From VRUE01 sp963728835 (lineage in GTDB: Bacteria > Actinomycetota > Thermoleophilia > Solirubrobacterales > 70-9), in contig CAVSKZ010000002.1 of the NCBI GenBank assembly GCA_963728835.1, forward strand, positions 186,001 to 250,000: 64,000 nt of DNA, in the 5' to 3' direction. The translations under genes and the position numbers were made by a program. Numbering within the stretch: position 1 is the first letter of the stretch; each line of letters opens with the position of its first letter. This document shows positions 1 to 7,484 of this stretch, in pieces. Under the pieces are notes generated by a model, which worked only from the letters and a program-made list of their open reading frames with translations, did no database searches and was not told the DNA's origin.

Positions 1-359
1 GGCGCGCGCAGGTTGCGCTCGATGTCGTAGGAGAGCGCCTTCAGCGGGGAGACGTAGACGATCCGCACTCCATCCGCCCGCCGACGGGACGAAATCCGTG
101 CGTCAGGCGAGGATTTCGTCCCGTCGGCAGGGGTTTGTTCGCGCGAGAGGCGGTCGATGCCCCAGAGGAACGCGGCCAGGGTCTTGCCCGAGCCCGTCGG
201 GGCGCAGATCAGCGCGTTGTCGCCGCCGGAGATCGCCTCCCAGCCCCCCGCCTGAGCCGGCGTCGGCCCCTCGAAGGAAGCCTCGAACCAGCGCCTCACG
301 GGGGCGCTGAACGGCGCCAGCGGATCGGATCCCGTACCTGCTTTCGGCTTGGTGGCCAA
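1..359 (-). CDS. Lhr-like ATP-dependent helicase, N-terminal part (runs off left edge)
   Basis: This is the first ~119 codons of a superfamily-2 helicase read leftward; the rest lies outside the window. The Q-motif-like segment GPTPAQAGGW is followed by Walker A (CAPTGSGKT, about residue 55) and motif Ia (VYVSPLKAL), which together are typical of the Lhr family of large DNA-repair helicases. The start is inferred as TTG at 359, because the frame is open from there and the helicase core begins about 15 residues later. No convincing Shine-Dalgarno sequence is visible. Between Walker A and motif Ia the protein carries a linker encoded by a perfect 18-bp inverted repeat (80-128). The divergent ABC exporter gene starts 44 bp away, so the two share a promoter region. 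Family assignment is firm; the exact start is not. Confidence 0.85.
   Translation of the reverse strand, partial: MATKPKAGTGSDPLAPFSAPVRRWFEASFEGPTPAQAGGWEAISGGDNALICAPTGSGKTLAAFLWGIDRLSREQTPADGTKSSPDARISSRRRADGVRIVYVSPLKALSYDIERNLRA
80..128. repeat. Perfect 18-bp inverted repeat inside the lhr-like coding sequence
   Basis: Left arm 80-97 (GCCGACGGGACGAAATCC) is the exact reverse complement of right arm 111-128, with a 13-nt loop. The element lies in frame within the helicase gene and encodes the linker between Walker A and motif Ia. See the palindrome findings for similar elements elsewhere in the window. Confidence 0.9.
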
Positions 360-402
360 CCCACCGATCTTACGCCCCCGAAACCGGCGATAGGTTGGGC
401 CG

Positions 403-2079
403 GTGCAAACCTGGCGCGCCTTCTCGCGACTGATCGACGGCTCCGGGCACATGGCCGCATGGGGGCTCGGCCTTTCGGTCGCCCAGGCCCTGGCCCTGGT
501 GCCGATCGCGTTCCTCGTCCGCTCCGCCTTCGACGACGCGATCCCCTCGGACGACAGCGGTCAGCTGATCGCGCTCGGGGCCGGAATCCTCGGGCTCTAC
601 CTGCTCAGCCTGGCTCTCGGCCTCGGCGGCCGCTACGCCGTCCTGCGGGTGACCAAGCCAGCCGTCGCCCGAATCCGGTCCGAGCTGATCGACCACGTCG
701 TCCGGCTGCCCAGCTCCTTCTACGACTCGACCGACAGCGGCCGCCTGCACTCGCTGATCGTGCAGGACACCGAGCGCCTCGACACGATGGCGAAATACCT
801 GCTGGCGGTGGTGATCCCTTCCCTCGGCACGGCGACGATCCTGCTCGCCTCGCTGGTCGCGATCCAGCCGGTGCTCCTCGTCGTGCTGCTGGTCGCAATC
901 CCGCTGCTGCTCGGGCTCAGCCGGCTCCTGCGAAAGACGATGCGCCATCGCGTGCGGGAATGGCAGGAGGCCGCGGACGGGTTCAGCGCCGGCGCCCTCG
1001 CCACCCTGCGCTCCGCCTCCCTGATCAAGGTGAGGACGGCGGAGGAGCAGGCGATCGACGAGGGCGCGGTGCGCTCGGCCGAGCTGGCCGAAGCCGGGAA
1101 GCGGGTCGCCTGGGTCCAGCAGGCATACGCGCTGATCCAGGTGGCGCTGGGAGGCGTCGCCGGGGTGATCGTGCTGATCGGCGGCGGCCTGGCCGTCCTG
1201 CACGACTCGATGTCGGTCGGCGACCTGATCGCCTTCATGGCCGTGCTCGCGCTGGCCCGCGGTCAGCTCAACTGGGTGGTCGCGGCCCTTCCCGACATCC
1301 TCAACGGCCTGGCGGCGATCGAGCGGATCGACGAGGTGCTGGCGAGGACCGAGACCGAGCCCTACTCGGGTGGACGGCTCCTCGACGTGCGCGGCGCCCT
1401 CGCCTGGGAAGGGGTCACGTTCGGCTACGCCGCGGACGAGCCGCCCGTGCTCGAGCAGGTCTCGCTCGAGGTCGAGCCCGGCGAGACCCTGGCGATCCTC
1501 GGCCCCACCGGCGCCGGCAAGACGACCCTGGTGGCGCTGCTGCTCGGCCTCTACCGGCCCTGGTCGGGAACGATCCGCGTCGACGGGGTGCCGCTCGAGG
1601 AGATCGACGTGCGAGCGCTGCGCCGGCAGACCGGCGCGCTGCTGCAGGAGGGCACGGCGATGCGCGGGACCGTCGCCGCCAACATCGGCTTCGGCCGGCC
1701 GGGGGCCTCCAGGGCAGAGGTGGAGAGAGCCGCGACGCTTGCCGTGGCAAACGACTTCATCGCCGGGCTCCCCGACGGCTATGAGACCGAGATCGGCGAC
1801 GACGGCATGCGCCTCTCGGCCGGGCAGCGGCAGCGAATCGCCCTCGCGAGGGCACTGCTGGGGTCGCCGCCGCTGCTGATGCTGGACGAGCCGACCAGCC
1901 ACCTCGACCCCGGCACCGCCGAGGCCGTGCTCGACAACCTGGCCGCGATCGAGGCGCGCCCGACCCTGCTGCTGGTCACCCACGACCCTCTGGTCGCGCG
2001 GCGAGCGGACCGGCTGGTCGAAGTCCGCGGCGGACGGGTCGAGAGCCAGGCACCCAGCCTGCTGGAGGGTGAACGGTGA
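403..2079 (+). CDS. ABC exporter, fused membrane and ATPase domains
   Basis: This 558-residue protein is a one-chain type IV (MsbA/multidrug-like) ABC exporter half-transporter expected to dimerise in the inner membrane. Residues 1 to about 300 hold six membrane helices; the ATPase domain follows with Walker A GPTGAGKTT at 367-375, signature LSAGQ at 471-475 and Walker B LLMLDEP with D495/E496. The start is GTG at 403. It overlaps the next gene by 4 bp (GTGA), so the two are probably translationally coupled. No peptidase-C39 domain precedes the membrane part, so a bacteriocin-processing exporter is unlikely. The substrate is unknown; the setting at the edge of a polysaccharide locus suggests a lipid-linked or surface compound, but this is inference. 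Confidence 0.9.
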   Translation: MQTWRAFSRLIDGSGHMAAWGLGLSVAQALALVPIAFLVRSAFDDAIPSDDSGQLIALGAGILGLYLLSLALGLGGRYAVLRVTKPAVARIRSELIDHVVRLPSSFYDSTDSGRLHSLIVQDTERLDTMAKYLLAVVIPSLGTATILLASLVAIQPVLLVVLLVAIPLLLGLSRLLRKTMRHRVREWQEAADGFSAGALATLRSASLIKVRTAEEQAIDEGAVRSAELAEAGKRVAWVQQAYALIQVALGGVAGVIVLIGGGLAVLHDSMSVGDLIAFMAVLALARGQLNWVVAALPDILNGLAAIERIDEVLARTETEPYSGGRLLDVRGALAWEGVTFGYAADEPPVLEQVSLEVEPGETLAILGPTGAGKTTLVALLLGLYRPWSGTIRVDGVPLEEIDVRALRRQTGALLQEGTAMRGTVAANIGFGRPGASRAEVERAATLAVANDFIAGLPDGYETEIGDDGMRLSAGQRQRIALARALLGSPPLLMLDEPTSHLDPGTAEAVLDNLAAIEARPTLLLVTHDPLVARRADRLVEVRGGRVESQAPSLLEGER

Positions 2080-3191
2080 GCCGCCGCCGGGCGGCGTGGC
2101 TTCCATCGCCCGACCAGGCCCTGTTGTTGCGAGCGTGCCTGTGGCGGGGGGAGCGGGGGCTGGCCGCCTGGCGGGAGTGGCGCCGCCACGGCCCCGACCT
2201 CGACGCCGTGGAGACCGGCTCCCGGCGGCTGCTCCCCCTGCTCTACCGCAACCTCGGGACCGAGCTGTCCGGGGACCCCGACGCGGAGCGGCTGAAGGAC
2301 GCGTACCGCCACAGCTGGGCCGCCAACCAGATCGGGTTGAGAGCCGGCGCGCGGGCGATCGAGGCACTGCGCGGCGCCGGCGCCGAGGTGCTGGCGCTGA
2401 AGGGCGCCGCGCTGATCGGCTCCGCCTACCGGGACGCCGGCGCCCGGCCGCTCGGCGACGTCGACCTGGCGATCGAGCCGGCCCGGCTCGCGGACTCGGT
2501 GCAGGCGCTGAGGCGGGCCGGCTTCGCCGCGAGCGAGGCCGACCCCGAGCGGGCGCTGGCGGTGCGCCACTCCCTCGCCTTCCGCGATTCCGGCGGCCGG
2601 GAGGTGGACCTGCACCGGGGCCTGCTCTGGCGTGCGGGCCTCGACGAGGAGCTCTGGCGCGGCTCGGTCGAGGCCGACGTGGCCGGGATCCCCGCGCGCA
2701 TCCTCAGCCCGGCCGACCAGCTGCTGCACGTCTGCGCGCACGGAGCGGCCTGGAATCCCGTCCACCCGGTTCGCTGGGCCGCGGACGCCTTCAAGACGAT
2801 CGAGGTCGCCGGCGAGGACCTCGAGTGGGAGAGGCTGGTGAACATGGCGAGCGGGTACGGGTTCGCCCTTCCGCTCGCCGCCGCGCTCGCCTGCCTAGCC
2901 GAGGAGCTGGAGGCACCGGTGCCGCTGCAGGTCCGCCGCGAGCTGGCGGCGGCGCCCACCTCCGCCAGCGAGCGGCGGGCCCACGACGCACTCGCCCAAC
3001 CCCCCTCCCCCCGCCGCTCCCTGCTGATGCTCTCGTGGTTCTGGGAGCGCCATCGCGCGCAGGCCGCGGCGGAGGGTAGGCGAGCCCGCCTGGTCGGCCT
3101 CGTCCGGTACATGCAGGACTTCTGGGGCCTGGCGAAGCCGCTCCAGGTGCCGGCCCACGCAGCGCGCAGGTTGCTGCGGCGCAGGGCCTGA
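2076..3191 (+). CDS. Uncharacterised nucleotidyltransferase family protein (NTP_transf_5-like)
   Basis: This 371-residue soluble protein contains the hallmark LKGAAL...GARPLGDVDLAI of the 'uncharacterised nucleotidyltransferase' family, in which the G/D-x-D segment forms a polymerase-beta-type metal site. The C-terminal half is helical. Members of this family often sit next to ABC exporters, PqqD-like proteins and glycosyltransferases in surface-polymer or peptide gene clusters, but their substrate is not established. The GTG start at 2076 overlaps the stop of the ABC exporter gene by 4 bp. No PqqD or asparagine-synthase gene is nearby, so a lasso-peptide role is not supported. Confidence 0.75.
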   Translation: MSRRRAAWLPSPDQALLLRACLWRGERGLAAWREWRRHGPDLDAVETGSRRLLPLLYRNLGTELSGDPDAERLKDAYRHSWAANQIGLRAGARAIEALRGAGAEVLALKGAALIGSAYRDAGARPLGDVDLAIEPARLADSVQALRRAGFAASEADPERALAVRHSLAFRDSGGREVDLHRGLLWRAGLDEELWRGSVEADVAGIPARILSPADQLLHVCAHGAAWNPVHPVRWAADAFKTIEVAGEDLEWERLVNMASGYGFALPLAAALACLAEELEAPVPLQVRRELAAAPTSASERRAHDALAQPPSPRRSLLMLSWFWERHRAQAAAEGRRARLVGLVRYMQDFWGLAKPLQVPAHAARRLLRRRA

Positions 3192-3223
3192 GCCGCTGGA
3201 GGGGCCGGTAGTCTGCCGCGACC

Positions 3224-4948
3224 GTGCTCGACTCCCCCCGTAGGGAACAGCAGATCGCCTGGATCGTCCTGGGCGGGGCGATGGCCGTCGCGGTCGCCTT
3301 CCTCTTCTGGATCCAGCGCGACCTCGCCTTCGCCGACGACTCCTTCAACTGGATCACCCTGGCCGGCCTGGGCCCGACCAAGGCCGTGATCGAGCCGTAC
3401 GGAGGGCACCTGATCCTCACGCCGATGCTGATCTACAAGGGGGCCCTCGCCGCGTTCGGCAGCAGCTACACGGCGCTGGGAGTGATCCAGGTGTCCCTGC
3501 TGCTGATCCTCAGCGGCCTCATCTACGAGTACGGGCGACGGCGTCTCGGGCCGCTGCTGGCACTTCCCGCCGCGATCGTGATCCTCTTCCTCGGCTCCTC
3601 GTCGAACGTGCTGATGCAGCCGATGCTCGGCATCCAGTTCCTCTGCGCCCTGGTTCCCGGGCTGGCGGGCCTGCTCGCGCTCGAACGCGGCGACCGTCGC
3701 GGGGACATTGCCGCCTGTGTCTTCTTCTCGCTTGCTGCGCTTGGCTTCGAGATGGGGCTCGCGTTCGCGGTCGGCGGCGCGGTGGGGATCGCCCTGCGCG
3801 ACGACCGCCGGCGGCGGGCCTGGATCGTCGCGGTCCCCTTCGCCATCTACGGCGTCTGGCGGATCTGGGCCACCCAGTACGGCGAGTCGGGGGTGGAGCT
3901 CTCCAACCTGCCCTGGATCCCCGCTTACGCGGTCGACAACCTCGGGGTCATCGGAGCGTCCCTCTTCGGCCTCTTCTTCTGGGTCGGCCACGGCCAGCTC
4001 ACCTACCTGAAGCTCGTCGGATTCGACCTCAGCCACCTCGGAACGGGCCTGGTCCTGCTCACCGCGGAGGTGTTCGCGGCGGTGCTGGTGATCCGCAGGT
4101 TGCTCCAGCGCGGACCGATCCCCCACACCTTCTGGGTCGCCGTGGCGGTCCTGGTCGCGATCTGGCTCGAGCAGGGCCTCGCGCTCGCCCCGAACCGGAC
4201 CCCCGGCGAGGTCCGCTACGTCTTTCCCGACACCGTGGCCTTCCTGCTGATCGCGCTCGAGTGCGCGCGCGGGATCCGCCCCACGCGCCTCGCCCTGATC
4301 GGCGCGACGGCGCTGACCCTCGCCGCGGTGGTCGGGAACATGCCCCGCTTCAAGGAAGGCAGGGACATCCTGGTCGAATACACGACCAGCGCCCGGGCCG
4401 CGATGGCCGCGATGGAACTGGACGGCCCCAACATGCGACCGGACTTCAACCCCCCGACGGAAGCAGCCGAAGCGTTCACGCCGGGGCGGGAGACCTATAT
4501 CGGCCCCGAGTCGCTGGCGGCGATAACGGCCAAGTACGGGCGCTACGGGTACTCGCTGCCGGAACTTCGCTCGCGCCCGGAGGGGGAGCGCCGCACCGCC
4601 GACATCGTCGCCGCCCGCGGCATGGGGCTGGCCCCGGTCAGCGCGCGCACCGCGGGCTCCGGCTGCAGGACGAGCGGGCCGGACGCCGCGATCAGGCTGC
4701 CCCGCGGCGGCGCGCTGCTGAGGGCGGAGAGTCGGTCCCCCCTTCTGCTGCGCCGGTTCGCCGACAACTACGCAGCCGAGATCGGGCAGTTGCGGCCGCG
4801 AGTCGCGGTCGCGGTCAGGATCCCGCGCGACGCCTCCGGGATCGCCTGGCACGCATACGCGCCAAGAGCCGGCCGGCTGACCGCCTGCCGGCTGCCGCAC
4901 CCCGCCGATCCCCCGTCGACACCTGTCTCTAGACTGTCCGGCCGATGA
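3224..4948 (+). CDS. Polytopic membrane protein, GT-C-like (paralogue of the gene at 15263)
   Basis: A 574-residue protein with about ten membrane helices in residues 10-390, followed by a ~180-residue hydrophilic C-terminal domain. After the first helix come DDSFNW and EPYGGHLILTP, an arrangement resembling the acidic first loop of GT-C glycosyltransferases that use polyprenyl-phosphate sugars. I do not recognise a named family. A paralogue of identical length at 15263 shares EPYGGHLI/RPYGGHLI, the MLGIQFL/MMGIQFL motif and the overall domain plan. The 4-bp overlap with the downstream glycosyltransferase (ATGA) suggests that the polyprenyl-phosphate sugar made by that enzyme could be used here. 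Function is inferred from topology and context only. Confidence 0.7.
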   Translation: MLDSPRREQQIAWIVLGGAMAVAVAFLFWIQRDLAFADDSFNWITLAGLGPTKAVIEPYGGHLILTPMLIYKGALAAFGSSYTALGVIQVSLLLILSGLIYEYGRRRLGPLLALPAAIVILFLGSSSNVLMQPMLGIQFLCALVPGLAGLLALERGDRRGDIAACVFFSLAALGFEMGLAFAVGGAVGIALRDDRRRRAWIVAVPFAIYGVWRIWATQYGESGVELSNLPWIPAYAVDNLGVIGASLFGLFFWVGHGQLTYLKLVGFDLSHLGTGLVLLTAEVFAAVLVIRRLLQRGPIPHTFWVAVAVLVAIWLEQGLALAPNRTPGEVRYVFPDTVAFLLIALECARGIRPTRLALIGATALTLAAVVGNMPRFKEGRDILVEYTTSARAAMAAMELDGPNMRPDFNPPTEAAEAFTPGRETYIGPESLAAITAKYGRYGYSLPELRSRPEGERRTADIVAARGMGLAPVSARTAGSGCRTSGPDAAIRLPRGGALLRAESRSPLLLRRFADNYAAEIGQLRPRVAVAVRIPRDASGIAWHAYAPRAGRLTACRLPHPADPPSTPVSRLSGR

Positions 4949-5736
4949 GCGGGCAAGCGTCGGTTGAGGACGTCGAGAAAACGGATAGCGGCGGGCGGCC
5001 GCAGGGCAAGGTGATCGTCGTGATGCCGGCGATGAACGCCTCCAAGACGCTCGAAGACACCTACCGCTCGATCCCGATGGACTGGGTCGACGAGGTGATC
5101 CTGGTCGACGACGCATCGGGCGACGACACGGTCGAGCTCGCCAAGCGCCTTCCCCTCCACGTCGTCTGGCATCCCCACAACGTCGGCTACGGCGCCAACC
5201 AGAAGACCTGCTACCTGGAGGCGCTGCAGCGCGAAGCGGACGTCGTCGTGATGCTCCACCCCGACGGCCAGTACCCACCCGAGCTGATTCCCGACATGGT
5301 GGCGCCGATCCTGGCCGACGAAGCCGACCTGGTCCTGGGCTCGCGCCTGGCGAGGCCCGGGATGGCGCTGGAAAACGGGATGCCCCGCTGGAAGTACGCC
5401 GCGAACCGGTTCCTGACGACGATCGAGAACGGCGTCATGGGAACCGAACTGACCGAGGCCCACACCGGGTACCGGGCCTACTCGCGCAAGATGCTCCTGA
5501 CCGTGCCCTTCCTGCGCAACGCGTCGGACTTCAGCTTCGACTCCGAGGTCCTGATGCAGGCCGCCTACTTCAAGATGAGGATCAAGGAAGTCCCGGCGCC
5601 CGGCAAGTACTTCGAAGACGCCTCATCCGTGGACTTCTCCACCGGCGTCGTCTACGGGCTGAAGACGCTCTGGGCCGGCGTCCGCCTGACTCTTCACCGG
5701 ACTGGGCTTCTCCGCTCGAAGAAGTTCCGCGCCTGA
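4945..5736 (+). CDS. Family 2 glycosyltransferase, polyprenyl-phosphate mannosyltransferase-like
   Basis: A 263-residue cytoplasmic GT-A enzyme of the DPM/Ppm1 type. It has the N-terminal nucleotide-binding stretch VIVVMPAMNASKTL, EVILVDDASGD, and the metal-binding MLHPDGQYPP (D-x-Q variant), then LGSRL. It probably transfers a sugar from an NDP-sugar to polyprenyl phosphate, giving the donor for membrane GT-C enzymes. The ATG start overlaps the stop of the upstream membrane-protein gene by 4 bp, consistent with working as a pair. Both short C-terminal and N-terminal hydrophobic anchors are missing, so it is likely soluble or peripheral. The sugar cannot be told from sequence. Confidence 0.85.
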   Translation: MSGQASVEDVEKTDSGGRPQGKVIVVMPAMNASKTLEDTYRSIPMDWVDEVILVDDASGDDTVELAKRLPLHVVWHPHNVGYGANQKTCYLEALQREADVVVMLHPDGQYPPELIPDMVAPILADEADLVLGSRLARPGMALENGMPRWKYAANRFLTTIENGVMGTELTEAHTGYRAYSRKMLLTVPFLRNASDFSFDSEVLMQAAYFKMRIKEVPAPGKYFEDASSVDFSTGVVYGLKTLWAGVRLTLHRTGLLRSKKFRA

Positions 5737-5754
5737 CTCGCGCCCGGGAAGCTC

Positions 5755-6891
5755 TCAGCCCGGGTTGCCGCCGGTGAACTTGACGAGGGCCCGCCAGGAG
5801 GCCTTGGGCACGAAGCCCGGGCCGAACAGGCCGCTGCCTCCGCAGAAGTTGCAGGCGGCCTTGGAGCCGTCTTCGAGCGAGAACCAGTAGACGCCGCGGA
5901 TCCGCCATTTCGCCTTCTTGCTGCGCAGGAGCGACATCGCCCCCTTCAGCTGCGTGACCTGGCCCTTGGGGCCTTTGGAGAAGGAGTCGTTCGGAGCGGG
6001 CTTGTCGGAGCTCCATCCCAGCTCGGTGATCCAGAGCTGCTTGCCGGCGTCGTGGTTGGCCTCGAGCACCTCGCGGAAGTCTTCGATGTAGGGGGTCAGC
6101 CGCTTGAAGTTGGAGGTGTAGGGGTGCAGCGCCACCCCCTGGAACTTCGACTTGATCCCGGGCGTGCTCGCGTACACCCTGGCGAGGAAATCGGCCGCGA
6201 AGTACGCCTGCGGCGGGTGGAGCTTCTTGGTCGCCTCGTTGGGGCGGGAGAACATGCCCCCGAGCACGATCTTGGCTCCCGGGTCCGCCGCTTTGATCGC
6301 CGCGTAGGAGATCTTGACGAGCTTGCCGTACTCGGCGGGGTTCGGCTTGGCGACGAAGTACATGAAGTTCTCCTCGTTCCAGACCTGCCAGGTGCGGAGA
6401 GGGCGCCTCGGCACGGCCGGGTTCTCCGCCCAGAAGCTGCCCTGGGGCCCGTAGCGCAGGACCGCCTGCGTGAGGAAAGCCTGCCAGTAGGCACGCTGGC
6501 TGCCGGTCCTGACCGGCAGGTTCACGGGGCTGCCCCAGCGCCGGTCGGCGGGCACCGCCCAGCTCGGCGCCCCCGAGAGGAAGGGAAGCACTTCGATCCC
6601 CGCCGTGGAGGCGTTGGTGACGATCGGGTCGACGCTCGACCAGTCGAACGGAGCCCCCGCGGTGGGCTGAACCGAGGCCCAGGAGACCGGAACGCGGATG
6701 CTGCCGACCTTGCCCGCCTTCAGCCTCTGCAGCTGTTCGGTGGTGGGCAGGCCCTGCGGGACCACGCCCCAGAAGGTGGCCGGGAGGGCGCTCGCGCTCG
6801 ATGCCGAGCCGACCAGGCCGAGAGCGGCGATCGCGAGGGCAGCAGTCCAGATGCGCAGGCGCCCCATTGGGCGCTTCCCCATCTCAAGCAT
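5755..6891 (-). CDS. Secreted glycoside hydrolase, clan GH-A type (GH5/GH39-like)
   Basis: A 378-residue exported (beta/alpha)8-barrel enzyme. The N-terminus carries a Sec-type signal (AALAIAALGLVGSASSASALPA). The acid/base candidate is E173 in WQVWNEEN and the nucleophile candidate is E290 in WITELGW, the two-glutamate pattern of clan GH-A. A paralogue lies at 24971-26092 with the same motifs and the same C-terminal FCGGSGLFG/FCDSVGLFH region. Each copy is close to an O-antigen ligase-like gene, which suggests trimming or editing of the polysaccharide made by this locus. Substrate is unknown. It runs convergently with the preceding glycosyltransferase gene, 18 bp apart. Confidence 0.8.
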   Translation of the reverse strand: MLEMGKRPMGRLRIWTAALAIAALGLVGSASSASALPATFWGVVPQGLPTTEQLQRLKAGKVGSIRVPVSWASVQPTAGAPFDWSSVDPIVTNASTAGIEVLPFLSGAPSWAVPADRRWGSPVNLPVRTGSQRAYWQAFLTQAVLRYGPQGSFWAENPAVPRRPLRTWQVWNEENFMYFVAKPNPAEYGKLVKISYAAIKAADPGAKIVLGGMFSRPNEATKKLHPPQAYFAADFLARVYASTPGIKSKFQGVALHPYTSNFKRLTPYIEDFREVLEANHDAGKQLWITELGWSSDKPAPNDSFSKGPKGQVTQLKGAMSLLRSKKAKWRIRGVYWFSLEDGSKAACNFCGGSGLFGPGFVPKASWRALVKFTGGNPG

Positions 6892-6895
6892 CGGG

Positions 6896-7484
6896 TCAGC
6901 TCGCCTTCGGCGAGACGCTTCTACCGGGGGCGCTCCGCTGCCGCCGCTGCTTGAGCATCATTGCCCCGAAGGAGATCGCAGCGAGGAGAGCGATCACAGC
7001 CAAGATCGGAACCACGGGCGAAGAACCCCCGTCGTCGCTCGCCGCGGAGACCTGCTTTCCACCCGCCTGGCCCTGATCCTGCACGCCCTGGCCGGAGCCG
7101 CCGGAGGGGTCCTTGCCTCCGCTACCCTGCGAGCCAGTGCCGCCATCATCGTTCGAGCCCGTGGAGCCGGACGGCGCCGCGTCCGACTTCGACGATGTAC
7201 TACCCGCCGAGGAATCGTCTTCGGAGGAGTGAGAGTCCTTGGAATCGGATGTGTTAGAGGGAGTCTGAAGCACCCCCGTTCGGCGACTTGGAAGACTTCG
7301 CCGGAGATCCGGGTTGAGCCGGCTCCTTGCCGGTTGCCGTCGGCGGGGCATCCGAGTACTGGATGCCGCTGGAGTCCGCCGCGGCCAGCACGGGAAAGCA
7401 CGCCAATGCGCACAGAGCCAACACTGACAGCGGGAAGAGGACGTGGGCCGAGATCCGGGCCCGACGGCGGCGCGCTCCAATCAT
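6896..7484 (-). CDS. Secreted/anchored Ser-Asp-rich protein, frameshifted
   Basis: This reads as one protein of about 196 residues only if one base is removed near 7273-7277, a run of five C on the plus strand. The N-terminal part begins MIGARRRRARISAHVLF and has a signal peptide. The middle is a long low-complexity stretch rich in Ser, Asp, Gly and Lys. The C-terminus has one membrane helix (VVPILAVIALLAAISFGAMML) followed by a basic tail, so the protein would be anchored with its disordered part outside. No domain is recognised. It lies between the secreted hydrolase and the divergent ligase gene, in the same direction as the hydrolase (5 bp apart), so the two are probably co-transcribed. 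The break may be a sequence error in the homopolymer. Confidence 0.6.

Noticed and set aside
403..3191. Lasso-peptide or other RiPP cluster
   Set aside because: The exporter has no peptidase domain, and no precursor, PqqD-like or asparagine-synthase gene is visible.
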